In this document: positions 9,704 to 19,040 of the stretch, piece by piece
How positions within the stretch are numbered: the stretch's first letter is position 1
How the letters are laid out: every line of letters starts with the position of its first letter
From: [Phialemoniopsis] sp. UDSM-2020
Taxonomy: Eukaryota; Ascomycota; Sordariomycetes; Thyridiales; Thyridiaceae
Direction of reading: 5' to 3'
NCBI GenBank assembly: GCA_018873225.1
Contig: JAEILZ010000008.1
Location: 3,286,001-3,350,000, forward strand
Length of the DNA: 64,000 nt
Position numbers and translations under genes: made by a program
The notes under the pieces: generated by a model
What the model was told of the DNA's origin: nothing
What the model saw: only the letters and a program-made list of their open reading frames with translations
Databases searched by the model: none

Positions 9704-10122
9704 TGTGGTTCGACTGTAACGTTTGATTGATGCCAATGTTGTTAATGTTGGCACTGCTCGGTATGCTGGAACTCCTGATTCTTTTCAAAATTTCTAGATG
9801 GGCACTCTTCTGTGCGTACCGAATCATAGCTTGTGCATAATCCTTTCTGGGCGGGTCGGGGTGCCAGGCTTCGAATCTTGGCCGCCGGCGACTGCCGGAG
9901 CGGCCGGCGAACTTGATGCCGATTGCAACTGGCACCTGTCACAAGTAGGATAGCTATAGGCTGGGACAGACTTTCTCGAGGATTCGTGAATTAAGATAGG
10001 CCTACTGAAGCCATGCTGTTGGCTTTCTAGCTAGTATTTGAGGGACCCGGGACAGGATTTCCATCCGTGCACTGCTATTTGCGTAGATCTTCTAACACGT
10101 CCAAACATGGCTACCGTACATG
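9704..10122. promoter_or_regulatory. PrpF-like gene promoter
   Basis: About 419 bases without a gene. A GC-rich block at 9881-9910 contains two GCCGGC hexamers (9884-9889 and 9903-9908), which also form the outer arms of the palindrome at 4834-4854. The spacing differs, so equivalence is uncertain. Confidence 0.35.
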
Positions 10123-11619
10123 TCAAGTCTTGAGTGTAAAGGGGTCCCGTATCTCCTCCGACAAGTCCATCATGACATTCTTCAGTCGCGTATACTCCAG
10201 TAAAGCCTCAGTCCCTCTTTCTTTACCGTAGCCACTCTGCCCAAACCCTCCGAACGGAGCCATGGCAGCACTAGATCGATAAGTGTTGACCCAGACCTGC
10301 CCAGAATTGAGCTTGGATGCCATCATGTGCCCACGGCGCAGGCTCGTAGTCCATACGCCAGATGCAAGACCAAATTGAGTGCCGTTTGCAATGTCTAGAG
10401 CTTCCTGGTCCGTGTCGAAAGGGATCATGGCAAGCACGGGCCCGAACACTTCCTGCTGAGCTAGATCACTTTGCGGGTCGACATCACAAAATACCGTGGG
10501 CGCAACGAATAGCCCTCCAAGCTTGGCACTCTCTTCGCGGCCGCCTGCGACCAGCTTTGCTCCATCTTTCAGCGCCTTGTCTATATGCTTGTGGATGGAC
10601 TCCCACTGTCCAGCATGTGCACAGGGGCCCATGTCGGTGTCCATGTCTGCTGGGTCTCCAAAGCGTATGGACTTGATCCGGTCGAGAATACCATCGCGGA
10701 CCCTGTCATAGACTGGGCGTTGCACAAGCAGTCGTGATCCAGCAATGCATGTCTGACCGGAAGCTGCAAATATACCCGCCACGCTCCCAGCAATCGCCCT
10801 CTCGAGCTCAGCATCATCAAGAATGATGTTTGCAGACTTCCCACCCAGCTCCAACGTAGCGGGGATGACATTACGAGCGGCTTGCTCTGCAATGATGCGC
10901 CCGATCTCAACGCTACCGGTGAAACTGATTCGGCTGACCATTGGATGCGTCACCAGGGCCTTGCCGACTTCCGACCTTCCGGCGACCACGTTGAAAACAC
11001 CCGGAGGGAAGCCCGCGCGATCCATGAGTCTGGCAAATACTAGCGTCGTGACAGTGGTAAATTCTGATGGCTTTACAACACATGTATTCCCCGCTGCAAG
11101 GCATGGTGCAAGCTTGTTCGTCAAGATGGCGATTGGGCTGTTCCATGGCGTGATGAGGGCACAGACACCGTACGGCTCGCGTGAGGTAAAGTCAAAGATG
11201 TGCGGATTGTCCATTGGCTTGACCTCTCCGACTAGTTTGTCCGCCATGCCGGCGAAGGATCGGTAGTTTCGAGCAGCAAAGAGCATCTGGCCTTTGGTCT
11301 CGCGCCTGATCTTGCCGTTATCTGACGTTTCAAGTATGGACAGCTCGTCGGAATGCTGTTCGATCAAGTCCGCAAGCTTCAGCATCAGTGTCGCTCGGTA
11401 CAGCCCAGTAGTCTGGCCCCATGTTTTGGACGCGTCGAAAGCTGCCGTCACAGCCATATTCACGTCATCAACTGAAGCCTGAGGGATCTTTGCCCAGGTT
11501 TTCTGGGTAAATGGATTCTGGGCTTCTTCGCTCGTGGCCGAGCCATTGACATCTCTGCCATTGACATAGAGTTCGAGCTCGCCAATATTGGCCTTCAGTT
11601 CGGGCGCCAAAGCGTTCAT
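10123..11619 (-). CDS. NAD(P)-dependent aldehyde dehydrogenase
   Basis: Intronless, 498 residues from the ATG at 11619, which sits in the ideal context CACCATG and gives the normal family length. The frame extends 60 residues further upstream but that part has no ALDH homology. The cofactor and catalytic features are in order: ITPWNSP, KPSEFT, the FTGS loop, ELGGKSAN with the general-base glutamate, GQTCIAGSR with the nucleophilic cysteine, and EVFGPVLA near the C-terminus. Soluble, with no targeting signal seen. It is divergent from the MFS permease gene and shares a 521-bp intergenic region with it. In this cluster it probably oxidises a semialdehyde to a carboxylate; the exact substrate cannot be read from the sequence. 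Confidence 0.92.
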   Translation of the reverse strand: MNALAPELKANIGELELYVNGRDVNGSATSEEAQNPFTQKTWAKIPQASVDDVNMAVTAAFDASKTWGQTTGLYRATLMLKLADLIEQHSDELSILETSDNGKIRRETKGQMLFAARNYRSFAGMADKLVGEVKPMDNPHIFDFTSREPYGVCALITPWNSPIAILTNKLAPCLAAGNTCVVKPSEFTTVTTLVFARLMDRAGFPPGVFNVVAGRSEVGKALVTHPMVSRISFTGSVEIGRIIAEQAARNVIPATLELGGKSANIILDDAELERAIAGSVAGIFAASGQTCIAGSRLLVQRPVYDRVRDGILDRIKSIRFGDPADMDTDMGPCAHAGQWESIHKHIDKALKDGAKLVAGGREESAKLGGLFVAPTVFCDVDPQSDLAQQEVFGPVLAMIPFDTDQEALDIANGTQFGLASGVWTTSLRRGHMMASKLNSGQVWVNTYRSSAAMAPFGGFGQSGYGKERGTEALLEYTRLKNVMMDLSEEIRDPFTLKT

Positions 11620-12140
11620 GGTGACAGAGTGGAAAGTGATTTGCTCCAAGCTTGTCATAAGATAGAAAGTCTCGGACTGTAGCGACTGGTCGACCCAACT
11701 TGAAAATAAACTCGCCTCTATATTTGATTCCCCTGTAGCGATCGGACTGGAAGTCAACAAGTGCAGCATAAGGAGCTTGCTTGAAGTATGCCTCCCCATG
11801 ACCTCCAGCTGTGCTCAGCTCGGCAGCATTGGATGCCGTGGGCCCCGCAAAGCATTGCCCGCGTCAAGACACTAAGGGGCTGTTAGCGTGGTACTATCGA
11901 TTCCGGGGACCCCAGAGAAAGTTGTCCGCGGGGTTCGGCGGTTCCCAGGCCGGCCGGCCCCAGCCACGCCGATGACTTTGGTCACTCTTGATTGCGTGTC
12001 CACCTCTCTTGACTTATAGAACTGGAAGCATCGCGAGGGTCAAGCCTGATAAAATGATGTTCCAAAGCAATCTTCGCCCTCTCGCCGTAGCCTTAGTCAC
12101 TTACCGTCGTTTGCCAAAGTCACAACATTGAAACTCAGCC
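11620..12140. promoter_or_regulatory. Divergent promoter of the aldehyde dehydrogenase and MFS permease genes
   Basis: 521 bases between two divergent start codons. A GC-rich stretch at about 11925-11965 contains overlapping GCCGGC hexamers (11949-11958) and CGG triplets. A TATA-like CTTATAGA lies near 12012. The arrangement suggests joint control of transporter and enzyme. Confidence 0.45.
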
Positions 12141-13869
12141 ATGAGTGCCAAGCAGCATCTTGAGGGTCAGCACGACCATCGCGAGACCATGACATTTTCT
12201 GACGAACGCGACGAATACGAAAACCTCCTCGCTCGATTTGACTCAAAGCAGCAACGAAAGCTTGTACGGAAGATTGACTGGAGACTGCTCTCCGTCTTGG
12301 GGCTGTTCTACCTCATCTCGTTTATGGACAGATCCAACATCGGCAACGCTAGACTTCAAGGCTTGGAAGGTGACTTGGATCTGAGTCCTGCACAGTTCAA
12401 CATGTTTAGTTGCACCCAAATACGGATAGCCTTGTCGTCCTTGCTAACATCTTCAAGGTGCCTGACGATATTCTTCATCCCCTATGCAGTCTTCGAGGTG
12501 CCAAGCAACATCATGCTCAAATTCACGAAGCCCTCTATCTGGCTGCCAATCCTCATGGTGTCTTGGGGGGTGGTGTAAGGCTATCCTTGCTCTCTTACAG
12601 CTCCCACAACTGACACTTGTGTACTCAGAATGATGTGCATGGGTTGGGTGCACAATTATGCTGGACTTCTCTCTGCTCGCTTCTTTCTCGGTGTTGCTGA
12701 AGCTGGACTCTTTCCTGCTGCTGCTTACCTGTGCTCGACATGGTATCTCCGACGCGAAATGCAGTTTCGGATCGCCCTCTTCTACACGGCGGCTAGCTTG
12801 GCTGGCTCTTTCTCCGGACTTCTTGCCTACGCTATTGGCTTCATGCGAGGTTTGACTTACTGGTCCTTGGTGTTCAAGAGCAAAGACTGACGCTGCACAG
12901 GTATCCGAGGATATAATGGCTGGCGCTGGATTTTCATTCTCGAGGGTCTCCTTACCGTGGTCATTGGGCTAGTATCGACACCCTTCATCTGCGACAGCCC
13001 GAGAGCATCCAAGTGGCTCACTGAGGACGAGAAGCGTTTCATTGAGCTTAGACTTCAGTTCGATGGCCATGAGCGAGGGTACAAAGAACCGTATTTCAAG
13101 ATGAAGTATCTAATCCAGGCATTTACAGATGTGAAGGTCTACTTAGGCTGTGTAAGTAGCCCTGCCATCTCGACGATTTTATGATTATGAGAAGAGCCGC
13201 TGATCTCGACGCTAGCTCCTGTTTGCGACGTGCACCACTGGCACCTACTCGCTGTCGTACAGTCTGCCGAATACCATCAAGCTCCTTGGATATACGGCAG
13301 CCCAGGCCCAGCTCCTGACGATTCCCGTGTACGCCGTCTCCTGTCTCGCGTGCCTGGGCAACGCGCTGTTGGCAGACAGGCTGCAAAGGCGCTACCATGC
13401 GATCGTTGTGCCGTTCGGCGTGTCCCTCGTCGGCTGCATCATATGCTTGACAGTGTCTCCAGCCAACAAGCCGGGAGTCATCTACTTCGCATTGTTCCTG
13501 ATACCTTGCGGGATATTTGCCGCAGTGCCTGCAGTCATATCCTGGATCTCGAACAATCTTGCTGGCCAGTGGAAACGCTCGATTGGTATTGGCCTGGAGT
13601 TCGGCCTTGGCAATCTCATCGGTGGTGTTGTTGGATCCAACATATTCCTGACCCGGGAGTCGCCAGACTTCCGCACTGCCTACATCATACTGCTCTCCTT
13701 CTTTGCTATGGGTACCTTAGCGGCTACGGCTCAGCTCCTGATTATGATGAGCGCAAACAAAAAGTCGCAGCAACTCATGGAGAGTACACCGCCTGGGGAG
13801 CTGGAAAGGCTGGACGCAGAACACAAAGATGATGGCGACAAGAGTCCGTTTTTTACTTACACACTTTGA
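12141..13869 (+). CDS. MFS permease, anion:cation symporter (Dal5/Tna1-like) family
   Basis: Five exons: 12141-12403, 12458-12574, 12629-12849, 12901-13151 and 13216-13869, with introns of 54, 54, 51 and 64 nt. The product is 501 residues. Family features are DWRLLSVLGLFYLISFMDRSNIGNAR before the first membrane helices (quoted here as DWRLL and DRSNIGNAR segments), YAVFEVPSN in helix 2, GARF-like SARFFLGVAEAG in helix 4, and GYNGWRWIFILEG. About 12 hydrophobic segments are visible. Fungal members carry organic anions such as allantoate, nicotinate or tartrate with protons at the plasma membrane. Divergent from the aldehyde dehydrogenase, it is the probable uptake or export route of the cluster's acid. 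The first intron has an unusual GTTTAG donor but a perfect GCTAAC branch sequence. Confidence 0.9.
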
Positions 13870-14520
13870 AACCCCTGGTCGCTGTTCTCAGGATTCTTTG
13901 TGTGTTGTGTATTAAGTTCTTTCCTTTTAGTTTGTTTAGCTAAGAGATAGCTCTGGGCAGGTGGTTGAATATGTTTCTTGATGATCGAGTGCTTGAAAAA
14001 GCCTTCGCGCAATCAATCGACGTCTTCGGTGAGTGAGGGGGAAATATTGTAATGTTCGCCAAATGAGACAGTAGTGCACATTAAAACAATTCAAGCAGCT
14101 CTTTTCACGAGACTGACCTCTTGGCCTCCTGTGAATCGTCTTACAAAAATATCTGTGTTTCCAGATATTTGGACTGCAACATTGACCTCCACGACTAGCA
14201 AAGACACTGTAAGTCAAAAGGGCAGATCATCATTATTCATGGCAAAAGAAAACCCGCTCGAGAGCAGATTCTCGATACAACACAGCATACTTGGCCAACA
14301 TGGCCGGTCGTTGAGTCTTGCGGATCCCGTGGCCCCGATCATGCCGGAACGAGCTGGCTGACCGTACGAGTTGACAGCCTCGGAACTTGTCGGACCGGAG
14401 AGTCACAACCCGCGGCTCTCGCCACTCGCGTATACATCTAAAACGATGTTTCACCGTACTCTTCACCTTGTTTGCGCCAATCACACCAGCAGGTGACATA
14501 TCTCCGCACAAGTCACGATT
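13870..14520. other. Intergenic region with the carrier promoter
   Basis: About 650 bases between the MFS permease and the mitochondrial carrier, both on the plus strand. No gene is supported. TCGGACCGG near 14390 contains adjacent CGG and CCG triplets, but it is not the same spacing as the other cluster motifs. Confidence 0.35.
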
Positions 14521-15747
14521 ATGGCAGCAGCACCCACAAAACTCTCAGGGACAGATCTCCCAACACCAGCGTCATCAAGGGCATCAACAAAGAAAACGGT
14601 CAGTCCGACAGTCCCGAGAATGCTCGCCATGACTACTTGAATACATTAGGTAAACTAAACTAAGGTGCTCGTCTAGGCCGTACCACCCCTGGTATCAGCC
14701 ATATCTGGCGCCGTAGCCGGAGGCTGTGAAGCCGCTATCACAGTAAGCCAATACTTAACTCGGCTAACTCGACGCCGTTTCCAGAGAGAAGACTTTCTAA
14801 CACGATGGTTGAGTACCCTTTTGAATTCGCCAAGACACGCCTTCAGCTTCGCGGAAATGCAGCCACAACAAACCCACTGAGCATTATCAACCAAGTTGTC
14901 GGCCAGGAAGGCATCGCATCACTGTATGTCGGCTGCTCAACATTGATTATTGTAGGTTTTGTTCCAATCAATCTGTTTTCAGAGCAGGTCATGCTTTTCA
15001 GTACTCGCAGAGATTGACACCAAAGATGTAGGGTACGGCTCTGAAAGCTGGTGTTCGATTCTTGTCTTTTGACACAGTTCGTACCGCTTTGGCAGATGAG
15101 ACCGGTAGATTGACTTTGCCACGTTCACTGGCTGCTGGGATGGTGGCTGGTGTGATCGAGAGTGTGGCTGCAGTGACACCTACCGAGAGGGTCAAAACGG
15201 CATTGTAGGTTCTATTGAGATTGTACCAGGGCAACATGAACAGTACAAAGGCCCTTCTGACTGACAACGTATTAGAATCGATGATTCGAAAGGATCGAAG
15301 CGTTTCAGATCTGGGTTTCATGCTGCACGTATTCTGGTCCGTGAAAATGGGTTAAGCGATATGTACAAAGGTCTTGCGGCGACGACAGCGAAACAATGCG
15401 CCACATCTGGAGTTCGCATGGGGTCGTATCTTGCTATGAAGCAAGCGATTCAATCACGGGGCGTTGCAGACAGCAGCTTCATGACTTTTCTCATTGGTGG
15501 GATAGCAGGGACCGTGACGGTGTACACGACACAGCCGTTCGACACAGTCAAGAGTAGGACGCAAGCCGCTCACGGTACGACGACAAGAGAAGCCTTGAGT
15601 AGCATCCTCGGGGATGTTGGGGTAAAGGGGTTTTGGAAAGGGAGCACGATGAGGTTGGGGCGACTGGTGCTCAGTGGGGGTATTGTATTCACGATTTACG
15701 AGAAGATAGCAGGTATTTTGACTCCGATGATGAAGCGAGCGCCCTGA
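14521..15747 (+). CDS. Mitochondrial carrier, tricarboxylate/citrate transport protein type
   Basis: Five exons: 14521-14598, 14677-14742, 14814-14951, 15032-15204 and 15276-15747, giving 308 residues, the standard carrier length. All three tandem repeats have the carrier signature PX[DE]XX[KR]: YPFEFAKTRLQ, TPTERVKTAL and QPFDTVKSRTQ. The segment ISGAVAGGCEAAITYPFEF and the YVGCSTLII and GVRFLSFDT stretches are those of the citrate transport protein branch (yeast Ctp1, Ustilago Mtt1, Aspergillus MttA, Fusarium Fum11). It should exchange a tricarboxylate such as citrate or cis-aconitate across the mitochondrial inner membrane. The position at the end of the tricarboxylate-enzyme cluster suggests a dedicated paralogue rather than the housekeeping carrier. 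The N-terminal 26 residues are polar and Ser/Thr-rich. Confidence 0.9.
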
Positions 15748-16550
15748 ATAGCGCAAATAGAAAGCAGTGTCGTAATAAAGACGGCTGGATCCTGTTGCCC
15801 AGTCTCAGAACCGTTGTCGACGTGTGCGTACCTCTTTCAGGGATTCATCTCCCTCTGAGCCTGGGGCTTGCACCACAAGCTCGCAGTCCCTGGTCGGATT
15901 GGGTGGTCTTCCAGCGGTTCTTTAGCAAATTGTCAGGGCCCTGATTTGCGTGAATATCACGAGCTATGGTATTGCCGGGGGTACTGGGGTTGGTCCCGAG
16001 ACCGAACCCCATATCCCGAACGATGAGAAGCGCCTTGTTTCCGTGATCGCCACCTGGATATCCGATCCAAACCCCAACTTTCACAAGAACAACGATCTGG
16101 TCATCCGATCAAACTCACCATTCCCTTGATTCGAATAGACTAATTCGGATTCGTAACCTTTAGTCAAGGACAGGGTAAGATTCGGTTCGGTTAAATAGCG
16201 CCGTGTCGTCGGTTCGTTAGCTTCGGCGCTTCAATTCGGTTCGGAGCATGCGGTTTATTAGCGGAAGTCGGAGGACCCAATGACACGAAGAGGATTGCTC
16301 CGCGCTATCCACTTGTCCGGCACAATGCCCAACTCCCACTCCATTCGTCTGCATTCTTTCCATCATGCTTTTGACCAAACTTCAATGGCTGATAACTTCG
16401 GGATGTTAGCACTGGTTATCCCACAGTTACAAGAAATGCTTCTTGTGTCTACTTATACGCAATTTGCGCCCTCTCTTCCCCTCGATCGATCTGATGCTCT
16501 TCAAACCCCGAACACCCGTGACAATCTGACTGATCATCCTTGAATTCAGC
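15748..16550. other. Intergenic region with short direct repeats
   Basis: About 800 bases with no gene. A 12-bp element, GATTCGGTTCGG at 16179-16190, recurs as AATTCGGTTCGG at 16233-16244, and a GCGCCG/CGGCGC inverted pair lies between them. It forms part of the upstream region of the dioxygenase gene. The function is unknown. Confidence 0.35.
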
Positions 16551-17783
16551 ATGGCGCCATATCCAGCTTCAGCAGCCAAACCTAATGAGCACTTCACATA
16601 TAGGCCGCCTAAGAGGCCATTCAAGAGTCTCACGCCCGAGGAGGTTGACCACTTCCTCACCCATGGATGGCTCAAGGTTGAGAATGCCTTGAACTTAGAG
16701 ATCACTGACCGTTGGGTAGACGATCTGTGGGCTCGAGTCGGCTTTGACGAGAATGACAAGTCGACATGGAACAAGGAGTACATCCACCTACCGTTTCACC
16801 GCCTGGTCAGGTACGAGGAGGTCGCACCCAAGGCGTTTGAGAAGATTGTAGATCTCATCGGTGGCGAGGAACAGTGGGATCCTGTGCGAGAGAGATGGGT
16901 GGGAGACAACTTTGTCTGCAATTTTGGTTCTGAGGAGAGATCCAAGACCCTAGTTGACATTCCACCCAAAGAAAAGATTGGCTGGCATTGTGACAATGAC
17001 TGGTTCCGCCAATTCCTGGATTCCTCAGGGGTTGCGCTTACGGTCATGAACTGCTTCACGGCGGCGCCGCTTCGTGGAGGAGGCACATGGTTTTGCGAAG
17101 AAGCTATTCCCGGTAAGATACCAACCTGATTATTGTCTGATGTAAGTGGACGTTGTGCTAAGCTGTCCTTCGTGCTATAGGAGCTTGTCAACGACTTTAT
17201 GACCACCCTGAAGGCTTCGAGCTCGGCTCGACCGGACAGATTGCTGATGGCATTTACGATTGTACCGAATTCAGCACACTCGAAGCAAAGCGAGGCGATG
17301 TCATCATCTTACATGGCCTGCTTCCCCACATCGCGAGTTACAATTATATTCAAAACCCCCGGGTCATGACGAATACCCACGTCACGCTTCGGGAGCCTCT
17401 TAAACTTGTACGACCTGACAATGATTATGTGAGATTTCCTTTGAAACCCGACGCTATTCACGATTAGCTAATGATCAATCCGATAGACTCTGGTAGAGCA
17501 GGTTATTCTTCGTGCTCTGGACCGAGAATCAATCCCTGAATTTAAGCCCACTCGGGAGAGAAGATTCTGGTATCCGCGAAACAACGACTTCAAGTACCTG
17601 AGGCTTGAAGAAGAACTGGCGGCACTGAAGAAGGCCGCCAAAGCCAAAGGACTCGATGAAAGCAGTGTCGATAGCATCTGGCTCAAAGGTCCCGAGGCTT
17701 TGAAACACTTCAAGACGGTTAATGGATTGTATCTTCCTAAGAATGAGGAGGTTGGAATGCTCAAGGCTCAGCATCCGCTTTAA
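16551..17783 (+). CDS. Phytanoyl-CoA dioxygenase (PhyH) family Fe(II)/2-oxoglutarate oxygenase
   Basis: Three exons (16551-17112, 17181-17428, 17487-17783; introns 68 and 58 nt) encode 368 residues. The iron-binding HXD motif is HCD at residues 146-148 and the distal histidine is His237 in LLPHIAS. A basic residue for 2-oxoglutarate is expected shortly after, where TLREPLK lies. The protein is soluble with no targeting signal. PhyH enzymes hydroxylate or otherwise oxidise small molecules and are common tailoring enzymes in fungal metabolism. It lies 800 bp downstream of the carrier on the same strand and could be the last member of the left-hand cluster, but no shared promoter motif ties it in. 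The substrate is unknown. Confidence 0.85.
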
Positions 17784-18255
17784 ATCACAGAAGTCGCTTG
17801 CTCAATCATGCTGTATGAAGATGGCGCCCCACACCGAACCCACTACCCGAGCTACTAGCAGTCTGGATCATCCTTTCGCGCTCAGGTAGTGGGATAATCC
17901 TTGTCACTACATATATCCATTGAAACCTGATAGGAATGAATCGTAGTGAGGCCCAGCAGACTGCCCTAGATAAATCAATCACTTAAAGTGTACTGGCGAG
18001 AAGAATCGAGGCAAGCGGGGCGGTGTCTGTGTCGTGGCTTGTCTTTTTCAGCAATAAGGTGTTGCACCTGTGGCGGCGAACCATTATTCGGCCTCTCTGG
18101 GTCTCTGCTGGCTCCTTCCTGGTTCGTTGGAAGTGTGGCCACAAACAGATCAGGGAGGTGTGCGGGTGGGTGGGCTGGATACTTGGCGGCCTGGCTTCGG
18201 GGTTTGGTGATGGACGAGGAGGATGAGGACTTGGGTAATATATGGCTCTGCGGGG
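17784..18255. other. Intergenic region containing one dispersed repeat copy
   Basis: About 470 bases. The only notable element is the repeat copy at 17884-17900, listed separately. Short frames here lack family features. Confidence 0.35.
17884..17900 (+). repeat. Dispersed TAGGTAGTGGGATAATCC repeat, copy 1
   Basis: AGGTAGTGGGATAATCC matches the core found at 34417, 35151 and 60055, and a variant at 34391 and (reversed) 51035. Like copies 34417 and 60055 it sits to the left of a minus-strand reading frame. It is probably the conserved end of a small mobile element. Confidence 0.5.
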
Positions 18256-18924
18256 CTACCGGCAGAAGGATGCGCGGTTGATGGAGGATCTGGTTGAATC
18301 GGCCGTTACGGTGGAGGTAGATCCTACTCCGAATGGCAGTGCAGCATCGATGCTCAATCTCATACGATAGTACCCAGTCGTTGCCACCAGTTTCACTGGA
18401 GTGGTTGAGTAGGCATCGGGGTAAAATCCTGGTTCCGTACTGCTCAAGTTGGATAAGAGCCTTTCAAACCCGTCCTGGTAGAGTGGCTGCATCACTGGAG
18501 TGGTATATACCATCTCCAGGGACTTACACTCTGCTTGCTCGATAGTCATTTCCAGTCTCTGCCTAATGAGTGTCTGGGGTATAGGTCTTCGGTTCATACC
18601 AATGCACTTCTGACAGTAACGTAGCCCTAGGTCCCCTGTAGTCAGAGCATTACAAGGCATTGACAGCCCGCAGCGAGCACCTGGGTGTAAGGTATTTACT
18701 TGTATCTCAGCACTTGTACAGTGGCAAGTTCCAGGAGCTTCCTCATCGGTCTTGATTTGAGCGTTGACATCATCAGCGTCCTTTGTCAGTGCCAGCCAGG
18801 TGGCTGCGATGTCATTGCTTGCCAACCATGTTGAAATGGCAGGTCCGAGGACGAGACATTTCCAGAAAACATCCCAGGACTTTACATATACGGCCGGTGG
18901 GTTCTCGGAGAGATGAGAACTCAT
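18256..18924 (-). CDS. Hypothetical protein, cysteine-containing
   Basis: Open frame of 222 codons from the ATG at 18924. I do not recognise the family. It has a cysteine-rich middle (CHCTSAEIQ, then CGLSMPC and YCQKC), which could bind zinc. The N-terminal part has two mildly hydrophobic stretches (WKCLVLGPAISTWLA). The 3' half is Ser/Thr-rich. A dispersed repeat copy lies downstream. It could be a lineage-specific gene, a fragment of a mobile element, or a chance frame. Confidence 0.35.
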   Translation of the reverse strand: MSSHLSENPPAVYVKSWDVFWKCLVLGPAISTWLASNDIAATWLALTKDADDVNAQIKTDEEAPGTCHCTSAEIQVNTLHPGARCGLSMPCNALTTGDLGLRYCQKCIGMNRRPIPQTLIRQRLEMTIEQAECKSLEMVYTTPVMQPLYQDGFERLLSNLSSTEPGFYPDAYSTTPVKLVATTGYYRMRLSIDAALPFGVGSTSTVTADSTRSSINRASFCR

Positions 18925-19040
18925 GTAGCAAGATAACACGCCATAATCAAAGACAGTGACTTTAAATAGCGAATTCTTGTTTTAACGGTTTACATTATGC
19001 ATACTTGAGCCTCGACTTCCTATTATCGGTATCTAGACAT

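Noticed and set aside
9704..9754. Possible mitochondrial presequence on the PrpF-like protein from a longer frame
   Set aside because: The frame upstream of 9703 begins with GTG and has no ATG, so the basic leader is probably not translated.
11620..11799. 60-residue N-terminal extension of the aldehyde dehydrogenase
   Set aside because: It lacks ALDH similarity. The ATG at 11619 has a near-ideal start context and gives the standard length.
15960..16030. Hairpin-like GGGGTTGGTC...GACCGAACCCC, considered as a tRNA or structured RNA
   Set aside because: There is no cloverleaf, anticodon arm or TTC loop arrangement, and the arms pair imperfectly.
16179..16244. Direct repeats of ATTCGGTTCGG with an inverted pair between them, considered as an operator
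   Set aside because: Low sequence complexity and about 300-370 bp from the nearest ATG. No second locus in the window shows the arrangement.
17988..18281. 97-codon plus-strand frame rich in Trp, Gly and Arg
   Set aside because: No coding pattern or family features, and no splice signals suggesting a larger gene.
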